From the NCBI RefSeq assembly GCF_018531125.1, contig NZ_JAHDSY010000008.1: a stretch of DNA of 64,000 nt; one strand, written 5' to 3'. Both the position numbers and the translations under genes were made by a program. Each line of letters opens with the position of its first letter. Position 1 is the stretch's first letter. Origin of the DNA: Canibacter zhuwentaonis (GTDB lineage Bacteria > Actinomycetota > Actinomycetes > Actinomycetales > Microbacteriaceae). Under the pieces are notes generated by a model. That model did not search any database. It had not been told where the DNA came from and saw only the letters and a program-made list of their open reading frames with translations. This document shows positions 54,801 through 60,007 of the stretch, piece after piece.

Positions 54801-55387
54801 GCAGTAGCCGGATCGTTTACGAGCGCGCTGTCTACTGAGCTTAGCGCGCCGCGTAACGCTTCTCTTGCGGCTATGCTGTTAGCGGCGGCTTCCTCGCTTG
54901 CAGCGGCGAGCTGTTCGAGCTGTTTTTGCGCCTGCTGCTTTGCGGTCTGTTGCGTGCTAATCTGCTGCGGAATATCTGTTATGTTTTTATTTGCCTCGGC
55001 AAGTTCTGCCACGCTTTTGCGCTGCGCCTGTTGCAGGGCGGTGGCTACCCGCTGCTGTGCGAGTTGCGTGTTTGCCTTTGCTTTTTGTGCGGCTTGTGCC
55101 ACAGCAGTTTGCTTTTGAGCTGCTGCGGCAAGCGTTGTTTCCTGCGCTTGTGCTTGCTGTTGTGCTGTTGCGTGCGCAAGCTGTGCCTTTTGCACCGCGG
55201 TTTGCGCCGCCGCTATCTGATCGTCGGTTGGATCGTGCGGCATAATTGGTCCGGGTATTTCAACGCAACGCGGATCTGATTGCCAGAAGGTTGCGTTGGC
55301 TGCTGCGAGCGGGGTTAAAGCGGACCCTAAGACGCTTCCTACTAGACCGAGACCTGCAATTTTGTTGATATTTTTATTATTTTGCAC
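48803..55387 (-). CDS. Giant cell-surface M26-type (ZmpB/IgA1-protease-like) zinc metallopeptidase
   Basis: A 2194-residue exported protein. Order: signal peptide (about 1-32, ending LAAANA); a long coiled coil rich in Gln and Ala (about 55-400); a region resembling the N-terminal part of M26 peptidases; GLUG-type repeats (VGGLFGNFSGG, VGGIAGRLVDGS, VGGLIGSLWSG, about 660-740); the peptidase domain; a second coiled coil (about 1725-2080); two 34-residue repeats; and a C-terminal membrane span ending VRNKRKN. Zinc motif HEMVH is at 1345-1349, and the third-ligand Glu1369 lies 20 residues after His1349, as in M26 enzymes (context LGG, then EPELYP, then LLQNP). Streptococcal M26 enzymes cut IgA1 or mucin-like proteins; the substrate here is unknown. 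Each repeat carries LATTDNP, a sorting-like motif. The GTG start fits a leaderless promoter. Confidence 0.9.
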   Translation of the reverse strand: MQNNKNINKIAGLGLVGSVLGSALTPLAAANATFWQSDPRCVEIPGPIMPHDPTDDQIAAAQTAVQKAQLAHATAQQQAQAQETTLAAAAQKQTAVAQAAQKAKANTQLAQQRVATALQQAQRKSVAELAEANKNITDIPQQISTQQTAKQQAQKQLEQLAAASEEAAANSIAAREALRGALSSVDSALVNDPATAERIKQRLAELPQEIAALDKQLKAAQQQQNDLITEIVKLQTREQDAQREVDQAQTELQNITAQQHETKHKLADLQQQVAKAREDYEKAATIEESKTEAAKTIEQEIKETAAAIAVTTKKSQELARQIVDLESELTEATTTQDDLREKLKTLTESSTIAQTLKEQLSHQIKQLQQELAQNETELAQAQDDHKQISDTIDKAKAKPAGQVSAMPATAPATSAQTKPDAKPAAQIQDAELLADITAQPATLFRSAAGKAPVRITEIEQLPKRSYEYTIGVKMPNGDEARMPVTSVSETVENGITQYKFSAELPGQNGTARTVSVSVTQTAPVVDNTYTSFASLLNAMQQNPAGNFKLGKNVYADEVPAPNEPSYLATPFTGTFDAQGFQIHGLKKPLFSELAGAQVKNLELTGVNIVSTAAATAALAQTSTAATVIEQVHVSGNIEAAQHVGAIVANASQLTATGVSMVGTITVKYKGNESNVGGLFGNFSGGKITDASFQGTINTMHGRDNRNRVGGIAGRLVDGSAAHRVYAGGQINNVNGHGQVGGLIGSLWSGRQGTLNRALSAMQVNGGTLIHGDTGFRGKIQQVFMLENESSGKTDRGGNYGRTIALNVAEQFMRDGLQLSRDARVVAAQQASAQFNKPEAIAERIQAYHNYSLLLPYADAATVVKAANKLDAADALVTKVLRSVTATANGAPLVTTATQAKRIDAILLHFSDGTVEKRAVQLTQDSLKSDGLANYLMSDALPYTPRQVSELSATDYRNIASELRRVKFDNIDIVKLYGADAWQNELQKRHERAVAEATKKNRPAPSEQSTLAQMQQDYRGLLYLRETIEKQRDQLASQITKVLTLDGFVVADRRTQEQLIIKAMQNKAALVLGLAYVNKWYDINFGSVNLRDALIFNPEYYGLNRSALDTLIRLGSSYNLLNPRNTLKTYEQLFAVETGHSDIATLLEQLRQQHTTTASFDDWFKQTTKAYILETPSTANPDANVLASDRFTKNSRFRNGLLPILTVSENSLFVVVNMTSVALGTFQRYYDATATTAADVPAKIAEVKDRIGEYAKKYRDYYDMWYRIGNEKMREKLVNAIPVWDGYLSPKGWRDSYGSKSFRAIEEFFGPIGRWYPANGTYGYSNHSETFMVVRGILNGVSTYTHEMVHNLDRHVFLGGEKTRRRSEPELYPTSLLQNPDSASHDVFGFNQADNFTPGANDSYLHNKNPDRFQSVNDLNEYFKGYFEALHLLENAEAEAILKRSTADQAKILARLGNHPTGTIRHLNSYDPLTQQDIEAMNLRSISDLVENSLMLTRQLRATGEVQEQNGYWTIPVLDPLYGTAESDLGITGESAFRRNAFELLAARGYEGGFVPYASDKYGAAAAAEGARNLPDTAIMPRIFEGQFTSLKDYKKDAYAQNKLRAESKLKEVTLNDFRGETITIRNYADLLSQFEKFLQQDFEKNKYSAQDSAAYRFKEALFSQFMRDSEEFRSSIFTDGKQQTAAPARHHAVLGAVADRPVLSLANYFASIADTRNKTSDTPPDQLTDDDIQQLQDILNRLTQEITTLTAEISEKQANLQNLRALHTQQEALLEQLRSDISEASTTYYDAEQKQRALTSQLELKREQAVEEQGEYAQLQQTLAEKTAQRGQLTVDVLIVLAAETAAKKNVLDEFLAHQERAAAMLAEVDKALNSATAAHGQKTLQLATLNKELQLQEAAAQKVMQEAIVIAHKYTETAETQKQLTTLEALANTAAAAAADAAAAHEKAADNMRKIAAAISSLEAQLAAANKTVSELQKKNGVISALSVETLIQLAPQVTPLFPELVDPLNKLAAATAALTATESKQAATGAAVREATAQRDSAAAGVTAAQQQLALLTAELNKLLAEQAAAKQAATKTPYVIAETLVQDPPPIYVIPAVQTVSESTQRIASQEPTQPQQSIAHRLATTDNPAAQTVPESTQHIVSQEPTQPQQSIAHRLATTDNPAALPLLLGALTLTAAGIAPTRVRNKRKN
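48883..49086 (-). repeat. Two tandem 102-bp repeats at the 3' end of the M26 protease gene
   Basis: Copies at 48883-48984 and 48985-49086 differ at only a few bases. Each encodes a 34-residue unit with EPTQPQQSIAHRLATTDNPA. The last copy leads straight into the membrane span, so its LATTD is in the position of a sortase motif. The inner copy's LATTD is followed by polar sequence. Such long identical repeats are prone to copy-number change. Confidence 0.9.
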
Positions 55388-55393
55388 ATAAAT

Positions 55394-55399
55394 ATTTTA
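55394..55399 (-). promoter_or_regulatory. Leaderless -10 element of the M26 protease gene
   Basis: On the reverse strand TAAAAT ends six bases before the GTG start, with no ribosome site between. This is the same layout seen at dnaG and uvrA. Confidence 0.45.
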
Positions 55400-55485
55400 G
55401 CCGCCTTAGCTGGGATATACCAAAAAAAGCGTTATTAAATCTTTACTAAACCGTCATCTTTGCGTTATGAAAAACTTTCAAAACA

Positions 55486-55524
55486 GCGGGTCGGTTGCGG
55501 TTTTAAGCTGTGCGACCGACCCGC
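55486..55524 (-). terminator. Terminator of the small reverse transcript upstream of the protease gene
   Basis: GCGGGTCGGT (55486-55495) pairs perfectly with ACCGACCCGC (55515-55524) around a 19-base loop that can extend the stem. On the reverse strand it is followed by TGTTTTGAAAGTTTTTC, which is T-rich. It lies 63 bases after the small ORF ending at 55588. Confidence 0.7.
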
Positions 55525-55587
55525 CAGGTGAATACTAGTTATGCTTGTTTTCCCGGTTTTCGCGCCGTACTAAAAGGATGTTTAGAA

Positions 55588-55722
55588 TTATAGCTCCGAG
55601 TCGAGCATTGCTATGCTCCCGCCCACGCCAGAGTTATGCCAGATGTAAACCACCGATATTAGTCCGGCGGAAAAAAGCGCATATGTATTACCGTGGATTT
55701 TTATATTCCCTATTCTAAACAC
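55588..55722 (-). CDS. Small hydrophobic ORF (44 aa), second in a two-ORF unit
   Basis: A GTG start preceded by GCGAGGA at eight bases opens 44 codons with one hydrophobic segment, YALFSAGLISVVYIW, and an acidic end LDSEL. Its GTG overlaps the stop of the upstream frame (TGTGTTTAG), the layout of translational coupling. It also lies in the frame of the GTG at 55851 with its strong ribosome site, so it may equally be the restored part of one frameshifted gene. A terminator follows. I recognise no family. Confidence 0.4.
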   Translation of the reverse strand: MFRIGNIKIHGNTYALFSAGLISVVYIWHNSGVGGSIAMLDSEL

Positions 55723-55851
55723 AATAAATCCTCGCCGGTTTTAGATCACTCTTTAACCCGTATTCGGCTCGCACCGTTCCTGGGCTTGATATAGTTAAAG
55801 CACAGACGACCAGTGCTGATACAATCCCTGCTTTAGCTTATTTGTAATCAC
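55715..55851 (-). pseudogene. Frameshifted start of a small exported protein
   Basis: A perfect AGGAGG at 55857-55862 precedes GTG 55849-55851, which opens MITNKLK and then stops after 18 codons. Shifting by one base at about 55831 continues as AGIVSALVVCALTISSPG, then TVRAEYGL, a classical signal-peptide profile, to a TAG at 55715. Basic start plus hydrophobic core in two frames argues for a one-base indel in a secreted-protein gene, or a sequencing error. The continuation overlaps the 44-codon ORF. Confidence 0.5.
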
Positions 55852-56147
55852 TGTTACCTCCTTATGGTAAATCCCGGTTGTTTGGGAATAACCCGCACCT
55901 GACTATTTTCAGCAACTCTGCAGAAAACAGTTCCTGCAGAGTTTGGCAAATTGTAAAATCTGCCGTGCAGGGCGTTAGCTGTGTTGCTAATGCTGGCTAT
56001 TTCTAGCTTGGCTTAAACATACTAAAAGAGGCTGAAAATAAACTGAATATGTAATGGTTTGGTGCTTAATAACTCCTTTGGCAGTTGTTAGATAAATTGG
56101 ATGTTTATTTGGCTAATAGGTGGTTCGTTTTGATTCGGTGGTTTTAT

Positions 56148-56177
56148 TTGATTTTTTAGCAAGACTGTGAGTATAAT
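56148..56177 (+). promoter_or_regulatory. Promoter of tRNA-Gln
   Basis: TTGATT (56148-56153) and a perfect TATAAT (56172-56177) are 18 bases apart. The predicted start lies about 16 bases before the mature tRNA. Confidence 0.65.
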
Positions 56178-56199
56178 TTTACGATGTTGTAAACACTGT

Positions 56200-56274
56200 T
56201 GGGATATGGTGTAATTGGCAACACGGCTGATTCTGGTTCAGTTGTTCTTGGTTCGAGTCCAGGTATCCCAGCCA
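56200..56274 (+). tRNA. tRNA-Gln (CTG), with encoded CCA
   Basis: The acceptor stem TGGGATA pairs with TATCCCA, discriminator G at 56271, followed by a genomic CCA. The D stem is GTGT/ACAC. The anticodon stem GCTGA/TCAGT holds loop TTCTGGT, giving CTG. It is the only one of the six tRNAs here with CCA in the gene. Confidence 0.96.
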
Positions 56275-56278
56275 AATA

Positions 56279-56314
56279 AGGGTGTGGCGAGAGGTAAACC
56301 TTTCGCCACACCCT
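56279..56314. terminator. Bidirectional terminator between tRNA-Gln and fabF
   Basis: AGGGTGTGGCGA (56279-56290) and TCGCCACACCCT (56303-56314) form a perfect 12-bp stem around a 12-base loop. On the reverse strand TATTT follows, and it lies 16 bases after the fabF stop, so it can close both the tRNA and the fatty-acid operon. Confidence 0.85.
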
Positions 56315-56329
56315 TATACTTGCTAAGTG

Positions 56330-57562
56330 TTAGTAGCTGCGCACCGCAATAACCGCGTTATGCCCGCCAAAACCAAATGAGTTACTGATTGCAAGCTGAT
56401 CCGCTGATCCAAGCTTAACAGGCGCGGCTGAAATATTTAGCGGAATTTCAGGGTCCTGCTCAACAGTGTTTATCGTTGGCGGGGCAGTGCGATTAGCAAC
56501 CGCGAGCACCGTGAAAATAGCCTCCAGAGCACCCGTGCCACCGAGTAAATGCCCTGTTGAGCTCTTCGTTGCCGACACCGGAATCTCGTTAACGCGATCA
56601 CCAAAGACGCGCCGCAGTGCGGCGTACTCTGCAATATCGCCAACGGGGGTGCTGGTTGCGTGCGCATTAATATGGGTTACCTCTGCCGGTTGCGCACCGG
56701 CCTCGGCAAGTGCCAGATCAACTGCGCGCTGCGCGCCAATACCCTCGGGGTCGTTAGAGGTAATGTGATAAGAATCAGCGGTAATACCGCCGCCCGCAAA
56801 CTCTGCATAAATGCGTGCGCCGCGCGCTTTGGCGTGCGCCTCTGTTTCGAGCACGAGCGCAGCCGCGCCCTCGCCCATAACGAAACCGTCGCGGTCAATA
56901 CTGTAGGGGCGTGAGGCTGTTTCTGGGGTGTCGTTGCGAGTTGACAGCGCTTTCATCGCCGCAAAAGAAGCAACTGTGACCGGATGGATAGCGGATTCTG
57001 TGCCGCCGGCGATAACAACATCCGCCAGTCCCGCTTTGAGATTGTGGATCGCGTGCACAAGTGATTCCGTGCTGGATGCGCAAGCGGACGCAACAGTGTG
57101 CGCGTACGCGCGCGCGTTAAAATGCATCGAAACTGCGGCAGCTGCGGCGTTTGGCATGAGCATTGGCACTGTCATAGGCAGCACGCGGCGCGGTCCGCGT
57201 TCCCGCAGGGTGTCCCACCCGTTAAGCAGACTCCACACGCCACCGATACCCGTTGCAAAATCAACTCCGAGCCTATCGCAGTCAACCTCGGGGTTGCCAG
57301 CGTTAGTGAAAGCCTCAATCGCGGCGATAACGGCGAACTGACTTGCCGGATCCAGCCTTTTAGCCTGCGGTCGTGGCAGGATTTCTGCGGGGCGCACAAG
57401 CGCCTCACCCGCAAAGGTAACAGGCAGTTCATACTTGCTAACCCACTCGTGAGTCAGTGTGCGCACACCAGATTTACCAGCGAGCAAAGCTTGCCAGGTG
57501 TCTGGCACGTTACCACCCAGGGGGGTGCTTGCGCCGATTCCAGTTACAACAATTTTGGTCAT
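56330..57562 (-). CDS. fabF: Beta-ketoacyl-ACP synthase II
   Basis: Elongating condensing enzyme of type II fatty-acid synthesis; 410 residues. The triad is visible: Cys161 in ASACASS, His in NAHATSTPVGD and His in KSSTGHLLGGTGALEAI. It opens with KIVVTGIGASTPLGG. ATG 57562 is preceded by GGAGT; the frame extends further upstream but without family sequence. It is last in the aceE-fabD-fabH-acpP-fabF run and is closed by a strong terminator. Confidence 0.96.
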   Translation of the reverse strand: MTKIVVTGIGASTPLGGNVPDTWQALLAGKSGVRTLTHEWVSKYELPVTFAGEALVRPAEILPRPQAKRLDPASQFAVIAAIEAFTNAGNPEVDCDRLGVDFATGIGGVWSLLNGWDTLRERGPRRVLPMTVPMLMPNAAAAAVSMHFNARAYAHTVASACASSTESLVHAIHNLKAGLADVVIAGGTESAIHPVTVASFAAMKALSTRNDTPETASRPYSIDRDGFVMGEGAAALVLETEAHAKARGARIYAEFAGGGITADSYHITSNDPEGIGAQRAVDLALAEAGAQPAEVTHINAHATSTPVGDIAEYAALRRVFGDRVNEIPVSATKSSTGHLLGGTGALEAIFTVLAVANRTAPPTINTVEQDPEIPLNISAAPVKLGSADQLAISNSFGFGGHNAVIAVRSY

Positions 57563-57655
57563 GTTAATACTCCAGCAAATCTGTGACGTACACAAAAGCT
57601 GCGCGGGACGTTAAAGTTAGAAAACGTGCCCGCGCAACATCTTTAGTCTAAAAAA

Positions 57656-57904
57656 TTAGACCTGCGCCTTTGTGATAAATTCAACCGCGTCACCAACAGT
57701 GCGCAGGTTTTTAACTTCTTCGTCAGGGATTCTAACATCGAATTTCTCCTCGGCGTTAACAACAATTGTTGTCATCGAGATTGAGTCGATGTCAAGATCG
57801 TCTGTGAAAGACTTCTCCAGCGCAACAACCTCTGGCGCAATACCGGTTTCATCGTTAATAAGCTCTGCCAGACCACTAAGTACTTCTTCGGTGGTAAATG
57901 CCAT
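57656..57904 (-). CDS. acpP: Acyl carrier protein
   Basis: Carries growing acyl chains on a phosphopantetheine arm; 82 residues, acidic. The attachment site is Ser41 in DLDIDSIS, with Ile in place of the more usual Leu of the DSL motif. EEKFDVRIPDEEVKNL is the conserved helix III region. AAGGAG lies before the ATG. It sits between fabH and fabF, about 85-95 bases from each. Confidence 0.96.
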   Translation of the reverse strand: MAFTTEEVLSGLAELINDETGIAPEVVALEKSFTDDLDIDSISMTTIVVNAEEKFDVRIPDEEVKNLRTVGDAVEFITKAQV

Positions 57905-57988
57905 ATGTGTCTCCTTGTAGTAAATAAAAAAAAGTTCCCGCTAACGATTTTACGTTAAATTATATCTGAAATATGTATTTTAGTGTTT

Positions 57989-58990
57989 TTACGGCAAACG
58001 CACCACCTGGGATGCGTAAACAAGCCCCGCACCAAACCCAATCTGCAGCGCCAAACCACCGCTGGCCTCGGGGTTTTCTGCCAGCAGTTGATGCATCGCT
58101 AGTGGAATGGATGCCGCTGAAGTGTTGCCGGTTTCGCGAATATCGCGGGCAATCAAAACGCTTTCTGGCAGTCCCAGCTGTTTTGCAAACTCGTCAATAA
58201 TGCGCATATTTGCCTGGTGCGGCACAAAAGCGGTTAGATCCTTCGCCTCGATGCCCGCTGCTTCCAGGGTTTTGCGGGCAACTTTCGCCATTTCCCAGAC
58301 GGCCCAGCGGAACACGCTGGAACCATCCTGACGCAGGGTCGGCCATGCCGCCTCTCCATCACGGAACTCAATAAGCGTGTTGTTCATGCCAACTGCCGCG
58401 GCGCGCGATCCGTCAGCACCCCACACGGTCGTCGAAACCCCGGGTTCGCTGGCAGCGCCCAGCACTGCCGCGCCCGCGCCGTCGCCCAGCAGGAAAGAAA
58501 TGCTTCGGTCGCTTGGATCCACCACATCTGAGAGCTTCTCAGCACCGATAACAACCGCGTATTTAGCCTGTCCGGAGCGGATCATCGCGTCCGCCTGCGC
58601 GATACCGTAGCAGTAGCCGGCACAGGCGGCGTTGCTGTCGTAAGCGGCAGCGTTGATCGCGCCAACCTTATCGGCCAGCACGGCCGCAAGGGACGGGGTC
58701 TGCTGCACGTTGCTAATTGTCGCAACTATTACAAGGCCGATTTCTACGGGGTCAACACCCGACTTTGTGATCGCCTCCTGCGCCGCACTAACGGCCAGAT
58801 CTAGTGCGCTGATGCCTTTTTTGGCGCGCTTGCGGGTTACAATTCCGGTGCGCTGTTGAATCCACTCGTCAGAAGAATCGATCGCTGCAACCAGCTCGTT
58901 GTTTGTCACCGCAAGCTCCCCGCGAGCCGCTCCCATCGCGAGAATTCGGGATCCCGGCGCGGTTTCTGTCTGCTGAAGTTTAATGTTCAT
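57989..58990 (-). CDS. fabH: Beta-ketoacyl-ACP synthase III
   Basis: Starts fatty-acid synthesis by condensing an acyl-CoA with malonyl-ACP; 333 residues. The triad is Cys123 in SNAACAGYCYG, His in FVPHQANMRII and Asn in ETGNTSAASIPLA. SSDEWIQQRTGIVTRK is the family start signature. The substrate preference (straight or branched primer) cannot be read here. It begins eight bases after fabD. Confidence 0.96.
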   Translation of the reverse strand: MNIKLQQTETAPGSRILAMGAARGELAVTNNELVAAIDSSDEWIQQRTGIVTRKRAKKGISALDLAVSAAQEAITKSGVDPVEIGLVIVATISNVQQTPSLAAVLADKVGAINAAAYDSNAACAGYCYGIAQADAMIRSGQAKYAVVIGAEKLSDVVDPSDRSISFLLGDGAGAAVLGAASEPGVSTTVWGADGSRAAAVGMNNTLIEFRDGEAAWPTLRQDGSSVFRWAVWEMAKVARKTLEAAGIEAKDLTAFVPHQANMRIIDEFAKQLGLPESVLIARDIRETGNTSAASIPLAMHQLLAENPEASGGLALQIGFGAGLVYASQVVRLP

Positions 58991-58998
58991 GTTATGCC

Positions 58999-59955
58999 CT
59001 AATCGTTTTGTGCGTTTGCTGTAAGCTTGGTAACTAAAATTTTAACGTCCTCCGGAGTGCTGATCTTAGATATTGCAACCCCTTTCATGGCGCGCTTTGC
59101 AAGCCCGGATAGCGCCCCGCTGGGAGCTAGCTCGACCAGCTGCGACACGCCGTCTTGCAGCAGTGATTCCATGCACAGATCCCACCTCACTGGGGTTGCG
59201 ATCTGTGAAATTAAAAGCTCTAAATATGCGCTGCCAGAATCAACAACGCTGCCGTCTCTGTTTGTGTAGAGGGGTACCTTAGGATCCTCGATTAAGAACT
59301 CCTGCTTCGCTTGCGTCAGCTCATCACGCGCCTGTGCCATTGCGTCAGTGTGAAAAGCGCCGGCTACGCGCAACTGGATAACTCGAGTTTTTGCGGGCGG
59401 ATCGCTAACCAGCTTGGCAACGTTTGCGAGCGCACCAGCAACCACCAGCTGCCCGGCTCCGTTGTAGTTTGCGACGGTTAATTGCAGCTCCTCCAAGCGC
59501 TGCTGCAGTTCTGGGGTGGCAGCGCCCAAAACTGCAGCCATCGAGGTAGCGGATGCGCCGGCACACCGCTGCATTGCGCGAGATCTCGCCGCAACAAACT
59601 CGAGCGCGGCTAGTGCGTTAAAAACACCGGCACCGTAGGCGGCTGTGATCTCGCCAACGGAGTGCCCGGCAAAGCACAGTCGCTGCTGCACGACCGCAGC
59701 TGTTGCAGTGTCCAGTTTGGCAAGTTCAGCGTTGATGGAGTTAAGCGAGAGAATCCCTGCGGCAACTATTAGCGGCTGCGCAATGTTGGTGGCGCGGATA
59801 GTCTCAGCATCGCTAACTGTGCCGTGTTTGACCAGGTCGATTTCGATCCGCTCTGACATCTCGCGCAGCCAGCGTTTAGCGTCGCTGCCGGCAAGCCACG
59901 GCTCTAAAAAGCCGGGGGTTTGTGAGCCCTGACCAGGGCACGCAATTACAATCAT
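58999..59955 (-). CDS. fabD: Malonyl-CoA:ACP transacylase
   Basis: Loads malonyl groups onto ACP; 318 residues. CPGQGSQTPGFLEPWL is the N-terminal signature and the nucleophile is Ser99 in FAGHSVGEITAAYGAG. The catalytic His is in VAGAFHTDAM. AGGAAGAAGAG precedes the ATG. It lies 52 bases after aceE in the same direction. Confidence 0.95.
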   Translation of the reverse strand: MIVIACPGQGSQTPGFLEPWLAGSDAKRWLREMSERIEIDLVKHGTVSDAETIRATNIAQPLIVAAGILSLNSINAELAKLDTATAAVVQQRLCFAGHSVGEITAAYGAGVFNALAALEFVAARSRAMQRCAGASATSMAAVLGAATPELQQRLEELQLTVANYNGAGQLVVAGALANVAKLVSDPPAKTRVIQLRVAGAFHTDAMAQARDELTQAKQEFLIEDPKVPLYTNRDGSVVDSGSAYLELLISQIATPVRWDLCMESLLQDGVSQLVELAPSGALSGLAKRAMKGVAISKISTPEDVKILVTKLTANAQND

Positions 59956-60007
59956 TACACTCTTCTTCCTTAGTTTTAACGGCTTAGTTTTTAACGGGTG
60001 AGCGAGC

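Larger units (their letters stand above)
55388..56199. other. Gene-poor region between the protease gene and tRNA-Gln
   Basis: About 810 bases. From right to left on the reverse strand it holds a perfect ten-base inverted repeat AACTCTGCAG/CTGCAGAGTT (55914-55923 and 55934-55943), then the small-ORF unit at 55588-55862, its terminator at 55486-55524 and the protease promoter. From about 55950 to 56140 I see only AT-rich sequence with no protein-like frame. The tRNA-Gln promoter closes the region. Confidence 0.55.
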
